From Actinomycetota bacterium (lineage in GTDB: Bacteria; Actinomycetota; Thermoleophilia; Gaiellales; Gaiellaceae), in assembly GCA_005883355.1 (NCBI GenBank), contig VAXG01000035.1, forward strand, positions 1 to 64,000: DNA of 64,000 nt. The letters run 5' to 3'. Positions within the stretch are counted from its first letter, which is position 1, and every line of letters begins with the position of its first letter. A model generated the notes under the pieces. The model had not been told where the DNA came from and searched no databases. It saw nothing but the letters and a program-made list of their open reading frames with translations. A program made the position numbers and the translations under genes. Positions 25,476 to 32,406 of the stretch are shown in pieces.

Positions 25476-26393
25476 GTGGCGGCGGATCCGAACAGATTCC
25501 TGAACCGCGCCGCGGAGGCCAAGCGAAGCTCGAAGCGGGTCGAATTGGTCGAGCGATTCGACCCGCGGGCGCCTGGAGCCTGGCTCGACCTCGTCCGAGA
25601 CGTCGCGGCTTTGGCGAATTCCGGCGGCGGCGTCGTCGTCCTCGGCGGCGACGTCGAGGAGGAGCAGCTGCACGAGGAGTTGGCGCGCTACGCCGAGCCG
25701 GAGTTCGAAGCCTTCGAGCTGCACGACATCAACCGAGCGGGCCGGCCGACGACGGCCATCGTCGTCGACGGAGTCGCGAACACACCTCTCGTGTTCACGC
25801 GGACGGGGCGATATGGCAGCGCCAACGGGGACGAGCACGTCGCCTTTGCACGCGGCGGCTTGTACTTCAGACACGGCGCGAGGAGTGAGCCCGCAACCGG
25901 CGCCGACGTGCGGGACTTCATCAAGCGGCAACTCGACGCGACGCGGACCCAATGGCTCGCCAACATCCGTCAGGTCATGCATGCGCCCGACGGCGCCGAG
26001 GTCGCGGTGATCGAGACGGCCGAGCGCGACGACGAGGGGCGGCCGACGCTGATCCGGCTGACGACGGATCCGCACGCGCCTCTCTATGGCCAGGTCGATC
26101 CGGACCGCTCGCATCCGTACCGGCAGAAGGAAGTGATCCGAGAGGTGAACGCTCGCCTGGGCGGCGCGGTCGTCAATGCGTTCGATGTTCTCAGCGCGCG
26201 GCGCGTGCATGCGATCTCGGAGGAGACGCGACCCGAGTTCGTGCATGTTCCGAAGTTCGGGTCGCCTCAGTACAGCGACGCGTTCGTGGACTGGCTGGTC
26301 GGCGAGCACGGTCGGGATGCGGACTTCTTTCCTCGCGCAAAGGCCAAGTACCTCGCGACGCGCCCGCGGCGGCGTGCGAGCACCGCGAGGTGA
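25476..26393 (+). CDS. AlbA_2 (Schlafen-like) domain protein
   Basis: 305 residues, no membrane segment. Residues about 35-140 carry the AlbA_2 pattern of putative DNA/RNA-binding ATPase-like domains: a long strand with ALANSGGGVVVLGGD, the following acidic loop, and a nucleic-acid-binding segment (TGRYGSANGDEHVAFARGGLYFRHGARSEP, cited here in parts: GSANGDEHVAF and LYFRHGARSEPA). The C-terminal 130 residues are not recognised and contain the segment HPYRQKEVIREVNARL. GTG start at 25476. It stands alone with no toxin, restriction or phage gene near it, so a role in defence or regulation is only a possibility. Confidence 0.65.
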   Translation: MAADPNRFLNRAAEAKRSSKRVELVERFDPRAPGAWLDLVRDVAALANSGGGVVVLGGDVEEEQLHEELARYAEPEFEAFELHDINRAGRPTTAIVVDGVANTPLVFTRTGRYGSANGDEHVAFARGGLYFRHGARSEPATGADVRDFIKRQLDATRTQWLANIRQVMHAPDGAEVAVIETAERDDEGRPTLIRLTTDPHAPLYGQVDPDRSHPYRQKEVIREVNARLGGAVVNAFDVLSARRVHAISEETRPEFVHVPKFGSPQYSDAFVDWLVGEHGRDADFFPRAKAKYLATRPRRRASTAR

Positions 26394-26456
26394 CCCATCT
26401 AGGTCAGGGAAACGGATATCGTCGGTCTAGACCCTGCGTCCGGAAGGAGAGACCAC

Positions 26457-26810
26457 ATGGCTGGAAAGCCCGTCCACTTCGAGGTGCCGGCGAAGGACAC
26501 CAGCCGTGCGCGCGAGTTTTACAGCAACCTGCTCGGCTGGCAGTTCGACTCGATGGAAGGCCCGGTTGAGTACCACATGACCCGGTTCAGCGAGGACACG
26601 GGTGGCGCAGTGTTTCCGGGAGACCCGGGTGCGATCCGCATCTATTTCGACGTCGACGACGTCAACGCCGGCGTCGCGCGGGTGAAAGAGCTGGGCGGGA
26701 AGGCCGACGACCCCCAGCCGGTGCCCGGAATGGGCTGGTTCGCCACCGCGACCGACACCGAGGGGAATCCGATCGGCCTCTGGCAGACCGACGCGGCAGC
26801 AGCGGCGTAA
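26457..26810 (+). CDS. VOC (glyoxalase/bleomycin-resistance) family protein
   Basis: 117 residues, one VOC domain: VHFEVPAKDTSRAREFYSNLLGW at the start, IYFDVDDVNAGVARVKELGG in the middle and WFATATDTEGNPIGLWQ at the end. VOC proteins bind a metal through His/Glu pairs and are isomerases, dioxygenases or drug-binding proteins. A first His (VHFE) is visible; the C-terminal metal ligand position has Gly/Leu in NPIGLWQ rather than Glu, so catalysis is uncertain. Strong ribosome site (GGAAGGAGAG) before ATG. Convergent with korB. Confidence 0.85.
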   Translation: MAGKPVHFEVPAKDTSRAREFYSNLLGWQFDSMEGPVEYHMTRFSEDTGGAVFPGDPGAIRIYFDVDDVNAGVARVKELGGKADDPQPVPGMGWFATATDTEGNPIGLWQTDAAAAA

Positions 26811-26823
26811 CGCGCGGCCGTCC

Positions 26824-27819
26824 TTAGATCGTCCAGGTGTCGCCGGCCTGGAGGAGTGCTCCGATGTCGCCCGCCTGCTCGGCGTGCGCCGTCGCGATCT
26901 GCTGGGCCATCAGGTCGTCGTAGACCGGCCGCTCGACGTCTCGGAAGATGCCGATCGGGGTCGCATTTGCCGTCGACTGGGTCAATCGGCTGAGCGCGAA
27001 CGCCGCGCTCGGCTCGACATGGTGTGCGTTATGGACGAGCAACTCGGACTCGTCGGTCACGTCGACGAGCTCTACGCTGCCGTCGGTCCGTTGCCGCACG
27101 CCTTTCTTCCCCTCCGCTCCGAAGCGGATCGGCTTCCCGTGCTCCAGGTAGATCCGGTTCTCCTTGTCCTCACGCACGAAGTCGAACGCTCCGTCGTTGT
27201 AGATGTTGCAGTTCTGGAAGATCTCGACGAACGAGCTTCCACGATGCGCGGCGGCGGCTCGCAAGGTCTGCGTTAGATGTGCACGATCGGTGTCGATCGC
27301 GCGCGCGACGAACGAGGCCTCCGCGCCGATCGCCAGCGACAGCGGATTGAACGGCCAGTCGAGCGAGCCCATCGGCGTCGACTTCGTTCGGGTGCCGAGC
27401 GGGCTGGTCGGGGAGTACTGGCCCTTCGTCAGGCCGTAGATCTCGTTGTTGAACATGAGAATCTTGATGTTCACGTTCCGGCGCAGCGCGTGGATCAGGT
27501 GATTGCCTCCGATCGACAACGAATCGCCGTCGCCGGTGACGACCCAGACGCTCAGGTCGGGCCGCGATGTTGCCAACCCTGTCGCGATCGCCGGCGCACG
27601 GCCGTGGATCGAGTGCATCCCGTACGTCTCCATGTAGTACGGGAAACGCGCGGCGCAGCCGATGCCGGAGACGAAGACGATCTTCTCCTTCGGGACTTCG
27701 AGCTCGGGCATGAACGACTGGAGCGCTGCCAGGATCGCGTAGTCCCCGCAGCCCGGACACCAGCGAACTTCCTGGTCGGTCTTGTAGTCCTTCGCGCTCA
27801 GCTTGCCGTTCGTGGCCAC
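26824..27819 (-). CDS. korB: 2-oxoacid:ferredoxin oxidoreductase, beta subunit
   Basis: 331 residues from GTG 27819, the start that fits the family length. The Cys motif CPGCGDY (21-27) binds part of an Fe-S cluster. The thiamine diphosphate motif runs from VVTGDGDSLSIGGNHLIHAL to MFNNEIYGLTKGQYSPT. With KorA it oxidises a 2-oxoacid, probably 2-oxoglutarate, to acyl-CoA and CO2, reducing ferredoxin. The partner gene korA is also on the minus strand but 1.5 kb upstream, separated by a plus-strand GFA gene, a TPR gene and a small membrane-protein gene. In most genomes korA and korB adjoin. Confidence 0.92.
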   Translation of the reverse strand: MATNGKLSAKDYKTDQEVRWCPGCGDYAILAALQSFMPELEVPKEKIVFVSGIGCAARFPYYMETYGMHSIHGRAPAIATGLATSRPDLSVWVVTGDGDSLSIGGNHLIHALRRNVNIKILMFNNEIYGLTKGQYSPTSPLGTRTKSTPMGSLDWPFNPLSLAIGAEASFVARAIDTDRAHLTQTLRAAAAHRGSSFVEIFQNCNIYNDGAFDFVREDKENRIYLEHGKPIRFGAEGKKGVRQRTDGSVELVDVTDESELLVHNAHHVEPSAAFALSRLTQSTANATPIGIFRDVERPVYDDLMAQQIATAHAEQAGDIGALLQAGDTWTI

Positions 27820-27880
27820 GTCTCGATGATAGTCCGCGGGCCCCGCGTCGGATGACCGGCGTCGTGCCGTACTGGAGAGC

Positions 27881-27993
27881 CTTGGCGCCAAGGGACAAGT
27901 TTTCCTCTGACTGCGCGTCTTGTCCTAAGGGGAGGCCCTCGCGGGGAGCCGCGGGGCGCACTGCGGCGAGCGCCCGCCGCGGGACGAGGGCCT
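27881..27993. other. Structured intergenic region with nested inverted repeats
   Basis: Holds a 12-bp palindrome CTTGGCGCCAAG (27881-27892), GGACAAG/CTTGTCC (27893-27899 and 27919-27925), and AGGCCCTCG/CGAGGGCCT (27933-27941 and 27985-27993) around CCGCGGGG/CCGCGGG. It fills most of the 264-bp gap between korB and the GFA gene. It could be a korB leader, a small RNA or a palindromic element. No convincing ORF is seen in it. Confidence 0.4.
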
Positions 27994-28083
27994 GCCCCGC
28001 AGGCCAGGGTACGGCGGCGGATAGGGGCGCGGTCGCCAGGTCCGTTCCGAAGGGTTCACGTCTGTCGCGGATAGGCTCGGGGG

Positions 28084-28491
28084 ATGGGCGCGCTACGTGG
28101 GAGTTGTCTCTGCGGGGGCGTCGCGTTCGAGGTGGCAGAGCCGCCGGCGACGCTCAGGTGGTGCCACTGCGAAAGCTGCAAGAAGCTCTCGGGCGGCACC
28201 GGAACCGTGAACGGGCGCGTGTCGTCGAAGGCGATCCGGATTCTCGAAGGCGAGGAACTGCTGCAGACGTTCCAGCCCGCCGAAGGGAGCGCGAAGACGT
28301 TCTGCCGCACCTGCGGCTCGAACCTCTTCGGCGGCGGCTGGCCGGAGTCGGAGATCGCGAGCGTCCGGGCGACTGCGCTGGACGATCCGTTCGAGGCGCG
28401 TCCGAGCGTGCACATCTACGTCCGTTCCGTCGCGGCCTGGGAGACGCTCCCCGACGACGGGCTCGACCGCTTCGAGACGACCTCCGGCTAG
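28084..28491 (+). CDS. GFA family (glutathione-dependent formaldehyde-activating-like) protein
   Basis: 135 residues with the GFA zinc-binding cysteines in order: GSCLCGGVAFEV, CHCESCKKLSGG, and TFCRTCGSNLFGG. This is the CENP-V/GFA fold with two zinc sites. Some members were proposed to join formaldehyde and glutathione, but most have no proven activity and actinobacteria seldom make glutathione, so the substrate is unknown here. ATG at 28084. It is convergent with the TPR gene (4-bp overlap) and sits between the two kor genes on the opposite strand. Confidence 0.88.
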   Translation: MGALRGSCLCGGVAFEVAEPPATLRWCHCESCKKLSGGTGTVNGRVSSKAIRILEGEELLQTFQPAEGSAKTFCRTCGSNLFGGGWPESEIASVRATALDDPFEARPSVHIYVRSVAAWETLPDDGLDRFETTSG

Positions 28492-29111
28492 CTCATCGCC
28501 GCACGCGCGGCCTGCACCGCCTCCTCGGCGAACGCGATCGCGTCGTGATTCCCGGGATCGCGCTTGCGAACCTGTAGAGCACGCTCGAAGAGCTCGAGCG
28601 CCCGCTCATGGTCACCGGTGTCGAAGTAGGCCCAGCCGAGATTGTTGAGCAGCGGCCCCGCCCAGTAGGCGGCGCCGGGCTCACGCTCGCCGAGGTCGAG
28701 GCCGCGCTGAGTCCAGTCCTCCATCGCCGCGCTGTCAGCCGAGACTGCGAGCGCGCACATGTGAGCGGCGTCGCCTGCCAGGTAGTACTCGTCGGAATCA
28801 CACGCCTGCGCGAAAGCTCCTTCGAAGAGCGGCAAAGCGCCCGCGGGATCGCCGTACGAGCGCAGCTTCCGTCCACGCTCGAGGCCTACGCGCACCTTCA
28901 CGATCGCACTCGAAACGCCAAGCCCTTCGGCGTTCTGAAGCAGGCGCTCGCAGGCGTCGAAGTCGCCGCGCAGTCCTGCGACTCGGGCGAGTTGGGTGAG
29001 CACCTCGGCCCGGCCCACATCGCCTGACTCTTCCTTCAGCTGCGCGTGCAGTCGCTGCTCGGTCGCATCCAGATCATCGAAGTCCCAGAGCGATCTCAGT
29101 CGGTCGGCCAC
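28488..29111 (-). CDS. Tetratricopeptide-repeat protein
   Basis: 207 residues, soluble and mostly helical. TPR-like units are visible at about 27-60 (AEVLTQLARVAGLRGDFDACERLL), 85-120 (GDPAGALPLFEGAFAQA) and 150-185 (NNLGWAYFDTGDHERALELFERALQ). TPR proteins act as protein-binding scaffolds. No other domain. ATG 29111 lies 9 bp after the stop of the small membrane-protein gene on the same strand, so it is likely in the korA transcript. No partner can be named. Confidence 0.75.
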   Translation of the reverse strand: MADRLRSLWDFDDLDATEQRLHAQLKEESGDVGRAEVLTQLARVAGLRGDFDACERLLQNAEGLGVSSAIVKVRVGLERGRKLRSYGDPAGALPLFEGAFAQACDSDEYYLAGDAAHMCALAVSADSAAMEDWTQRGLDLGEREPGAAYWAGPLLNNLGWAYFDTGDHERALELFERALQVRKRDPGNHDAIAFAEEAVQAARAAMS

Positions 29112-29120
29112 CGAACGCTC

Positions 29121-29333
29121 TTACCAACGGCGCATGCCGCCGCCGGCGCCGCCGCCGCCCACTCTCTTCCTGAGCAGGATGCGGACGAGCTGGACGAGAG
29201 CCAGGAGTGTGGCCGCGACGAACAGGCTGAAGGCCGTCCAGTCCTTGGCGAGGCCGAATGCCACCATGCCCGCGCCCGCGCCGACGACGATCGCGGCCCA
29301 GAGCCACCTCCCCTCGAGATGAAGAGTGTTTAT
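29121..29333 (-). CDS. Small two-helix membrane protein (possible ATA start)
   Basis: About 70 residues, a reading frame right after korA. It has two membrane helices (LWAAIVVGAGAGMVAFGLA and FSLFVAATLLALVQLVRIL) and a Gly-rich basic tail (RKRVGGGGAGGGMRRW). The only ATG in frame (29267) would cut into the first helix. The natural first codon is ATA at 29331-29333, which overlaps the korA TAA (ATAA) and would give MNTLHLEGRW. AUA is a very rare start, so this may be a mutated ATG or a sequence error. The conserved-looking second helix pair argues that it is a real gene. Function unknown. Confidence 0.55.
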   Translation of the reverse strand: MNTLHLEGRWLWAAIVVGAGAGMVAFGLAKDWTAFSLFVAATLLALVQLVRILLRKRVGGGGAGGGMRRW

Positions 29334-31171
29334 GAGTCCACCATTGCGCCGATCGCATCGGCCACTTCGCCGGCACGGAACGGAATCCCCCGCACCAGGT
29401 TGAAGCCGGTCGCATCGACGAGGAACTCTGCGCGAACCAGCTTCTGCAGCTGGCCGAGGTTGATCTCCGGGACGAGCACCTTGTCGTAGGCACGCAGGAT
29501 CTCACCCGTGTTGCGCGGAAATGGGTTGAGGTAGCGCAGGTGGGCGTGCGCAACCTTCTTGCCGGCCCCGCGGACGCGCCGCACGGCTGCTGCGACCGAG
29601 CCGTAGGTGCCGCCCCAGCTCAGGACCAGCATCTCGGCGCCGTCAGGGTCGTCGACCTCGAGCTCGGGGATGTCCTGGGCGATCCCGGCGACCTTCTGCG
29701 CCCGTAGCCGCACCATCAGGTCGTGGTTGTCGGGGTCGTAGCTGACGTTGCCCGTGACGTCCTGCTTCTCGAGCCCGCCGATGCGATGCTCGAGGCCGGG
29801 CGTGCCGGGGATCGCCCATGGGCGCGCGAGTGTCTGCTCGTCGCGCCGGTAGGGCTGGAAGTCCTCGCCGTTCGCCTCGGCGAAGCCCGGCTCGATCGGC
29901 GGGATTGCGTCGACGTCCGGGAGGAGCCACGGCTCCGAGCCGTTCGCGAGATACGCGTCCGAGAGCAGGAACACCGGGGTGCGGTACTTGACCGCGATCC
30001 TCGCAGCCTCGAGCGCGGCGTCGAAGCAATCCGACGGGGTCGCGGCGGCGATCACGGGCACGGGCGACTCGGAGTTACGGCCGAACATGACACCGAGCAG
30101 ATCCGCTTGCTCCGGCTTCGTCGGCATCCCCGTCGACGGGCCCGCGCGCTGGACGTCGACGATCACGAGCGGGAGCTCGAGCGTGATGCCGAGCCCGATC
30201 GTCTCCTGTTTCAGCACGATGCCTGGACCGCTCGAGGTGGAGACGCCGAGCGAACCGCCGAAGCTCGCGCCGAGCGCCGCGCCGACGGCGGCGATCTCGT
30301 CCTCCGCCTGGAACGTCCGCACGCCGAAGTTCTTGTGGCGCGCGAGCTCCTCGAGCACCGAGGACGCGGGCGTGATCGGGTACGCACCGAGGAAGAGCGG
30401 CAGGCCCGACTTCACGGACGCCGCAATGAGGCCGTAGGCGAGCGCTTGGTTGCCGGTGATGTTCCGGTACAGGCCCGGCTTCATCGTCGCCGGCTTGACC
30501 TCGTATTGCACCGCGAACGCCTCCGTCGTCTCGCCGAACGCATAGCCGGTCTGGAAGGCCTTCACGTTCGCCGCGGCGATCTCGGGACGCCTGGCGAACT
30601 TCGATTCGAGAAAGGCGATCGTCCCTTCGGTAGGGCGCCCGTAGAGCCACGACATGAGACCGAGCGCGAACATGTTCTTGGCCCGTTCCGCCTCGCGCTT
30701 CGTGATGCCCTCGATGTCCTTCAGCGCCTCGATTGTCATCGAGGTGAGCGGGATCGCGTGGACCTCGTAGGACTCGAGTGTGCCGTCTTCGATCGGGTTG
30801 CCGCCGTAGCCCGCCTTGGTCAGGTTGCGGTCGGTGAACGCGTCCTTGTCCACGACGAGGATCCCGCTCGGAGGCAGGTCGTTGAGGTTGGTCTTCAGCG
30901 CTGCCGGGTTCATCGCGACGAGGACGTTCGGCTGGTCGCCGGGCGTCAGGATGTCGTGGTCGGCGAAGTGAAGCTGGAAGCCCGAGACCCCGGGCAGCGA
31001 GCCCGCCGGCGCGCGGATCTCGGCCGGAAAGTCCGGATACGTGGCCAGGTCGTTGCCGATCAACGCGGTCTCGGAGGTGAAGCGGCCGCCTGTCAACTGC
31101 ATCCCGTCGCCCGAGTCCCCGGCGAACCGGATCACGACCGAATCGAGCTGCTCCACTGGCTTGGAGGCCAC
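29330..31171 (-). CDS. korA: 2-oxoacid:ferredoxin oxidoreductase, fused gamma-alpha subunit
   Basis: 613 residues. The gamma domain comes first (about 1-190; VVIRFAGDSGDGMQLTGGRF) and is followed by the alpha pyrimidine-binding domain (YPITPASSVLEELA, FQAEDEIAAVGAALGASFGG, TSSGPGIVLKQE). The C-terminal domain ends the protein (LSWGGTYGSVAAAVRRVRG). The fused gamma-alpha order is the KorA type of two-subunit 2-oxoglutarate or 2-oxoacid:ferredoxin oxidoreductases, used in the TCA cycle in place of the dehydrogenase complex. ATG at 31171. The beta subunit is encoded downstream at 26824-27819, not adjacent. Confidence 0.92.
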   Translation of the reverse strand: MASKPVEQLDSVVIRFAGDSGDGMQLTGGRFTSETALIGNDLATYPDFPAEIRAPAGSLPGVSGFQLHFADHDILTPGDQPNVLVAMNPAALKTNLNDLPPSGILVVDKDAFTDRNLTKAGYGGNPIEDGTLESYEVHAIPLTSMTIEALKDIEGITKREAERAKNMFALGLMSWLYGRPTEGTIAFLESKFARRPEIAAANVKAFQTGYAFGETTEAFAVQYEVKPATMKPGLYRNITGNQALAYGLIAASVKSGLPLFLGAYPITPASSVLEELARHKNFGVRTFQAEDEIAAVGAALGASFGGSLGVSTSSGPGIVLKQETIGLGITLELPLVIVDVQRAGPSTGMPTKPEQADLLGVMFGRNSESPVPVIAAATPSDCFDAALEAARIAVKYRTPVFLLSDAYLANGSEPWLLPDVDAIPPIEPGFAEANGEDFQPYRRDEQTLARPWAIPGTPGLEHRIGGLEKQDVTGNVSYDPDNHDLMVRLRAQKVAGIAQDIPELEVDDPDGAEMLVLSWGGTYGSVAAAVRRVRGAGKKVAHAHLRYLNPFPRNTGEILRAYDKVLVPEINLGQLQKLVRAEFLVDATGFNLVRGIPFRAGEVADAIGAMVDS

Positions 31172-31226
31172 GTCCTAGTTGTAGCGCAAGCGCCCGGCGG
31201 CAACAGGTCCGTCGGGACTGTCCGGG

Positions 31227-31901
31227 TCAGCGCTCCGCGTCGAGATCCAGCCCGCCCGCCGCGACGTTGTAGAGCAGGAAGTACGCAAAGCTGAGAGCCG
31301 CCGTGAAGAGCACCGTCACCGCGATCGCCTCCTGATACGCGAACGGGTCACGAGCGACCGCATGGAGGATCCGCGGCAGGACACTCGGGTGTTCGACCGC
31401 GTCCCAGCTGTTGAGTCGGAGGAAGCGGCCGAGGTAGATCCCGAGCGAGCCGAGACCGATCGCGGCGAAGGCAAAGATCCAGCCGGCAACCGCGCCGCGC
31501 CATTGCCGGACAACGGTTTGCATCAGGTACAGCGACGCAAACCCCAACAGCACTCCAATCCACGCGAACGCCGCGATCGTGACCGCGTCGTACCAGTAAG
31601 GGATCAGCGGATCGTGCTCCAGGTGGACGAAGTCGGTTGCGATGTACGGAGCATTGGGAAAGAAGAGGAGCCAGAGCACGCCGAGCACGAATAGCAACGG
31701 CCCGGCGCGACACCGGCGCCAGCGGTCGTAGACGAAGACCGCGAGCGCGAATGGAATCCAAGCGAGGAAGAGATTCCAGATCAGGTAGCGCAGGTCGACG
31801 TTGCCCGTGTGCACGTTGCGCACGACGACGAGCGCGACGCAGAAGAGAGACGCGGCGAAGAGCGCCAGGATGGTCGCGAGTCGACGGCGAGATGAACGCA
31901 T
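31227..31901 (-). CDS. DUF1361 family membrane protein
   Basis: 224 residues with about seven hydrophobic helices. The segment LRYLIWNLFLAWIPFALAVFVY and the later WLLFFPNAPYIATDFVHLEH are the DUF1361 hallmarks: the NAPYxxTDxxHL motif in a loop between helices. Function unknown. ATG at 31901; an in-frame GTG at 31905-31907 overlapping the upstream stop as GTGA is an equally good start and would add two residues. It follows the VOC gene on the same strand and probably shares its transcript. Confidence 0.8.
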   Translation of the reverse strand: MRSSRRRLATILALFAASLFCVALVVVRNVHTGNVDLRYLIWNLFLAWIPFALAVFVYDRWRRCRAGPLLFVLGVLWLLFFPNAPYIATDFVHLEHDPLIPYWYDAVTIAAFAWIGVLLGFASLYLMQTVVRQWRGAVAGWIFAFAAIGLGSLGIYLGRFLRLNSWDAVEHPSVLPRILHAVARDPFAYQEAIAVTVLFTAALSFAYFLLYNVAAGGLDLDAER

Positions 31902-31903
31902 CG

Positions 31904-32383
31904 TCACTCTGCTTCGGCAAGAAGCGCCTGGAGATCGAGCGGCTCGGAGACCATCTCCATGGTGCCGTCCTCGGCACGCGGCCACTCCTCCTGCGGCCGG
32001 TCCCGGTAGAGCTCGATGCCGTTCTCGTCGGGATCGCGGAGGTAGATCGCTTCGCTGACGCCGTGGTCGGTCGCGCCGCTCAGTGGGATGCGCGCCTCGA
32101 CGAGCTGCTTCAGCGCCTGCGCGAGTGCTTTTCGGTCCGGGTAGCGGATCGCGACGTGGTAGAGCCCGGTCGTACCGGGCGGCGGTGGCGACCCGCCCTT
32201 CGACTCCCACGTGTTGAGGCCGATGTGGTGGTGGTACCCGCCGGCCGAGATGAACGCAGCTTGGTCGCCGTAGCGCTGCATCTCCTCGAAGCCGAGGACG
32301 TCACGATAGAACGCGAGGGCGCGATCGATGTCGCTCACCTTCAGGTGGACGTGGCCGATGTCGACGCGCGGGTCGATTGCCAT
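31904..32383 (-). CDS. VOC family dioxygenase-like protein
   Basis: 159 residues. Motifs of the extradiol-dioxygenase branch of the VOC fold: IGHVHLKVSDIDRALAFYRD with the first metal His, GGYHHHIGLNTW with a second His, and DPDENGIELYRD with the metal Glu (IELY). All three facial-triad-type ligands are present, unlike the small VOC protein at 26457. Possible ring-cleaving or glyoxalase-like activity; substrate unknown. ATG at 32383. It precedes the DUF1361 gene with an overlapping or nearly overlapping start. Confidence 0.85.
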   Translation of the reverse strand: MAIDPRVDIGHVHLKVSDIDRALAFYRDVLGFEEMQRYGDQAAFISAGGYHHHIGLNTWESKGGSPPPPGTTGLYHVAIRYPDRKALAQALKQLVEARIPLSGATDHGVSEAIYLRDPDENGIELYRDRPQEEWPRAEDGTMEMVSEPLDLQALLAEAE

Positions 32384-32406
32384 GCGCTTGAGGGTACAGC
32401 GGGTCG

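Noticed and set aside
28488-29111. TPR gene as another peptide receptor
   Set aside because: It has no DNA-binding HTH and no small exported ORF with a signal sequence at its end; it is a plain scaffold-type TPR protein.
29723-31294. Plus-strand frame of about 520 codons across korA
   Set aside because: Shadow of korA; it has no domain and is very Arg-rich.
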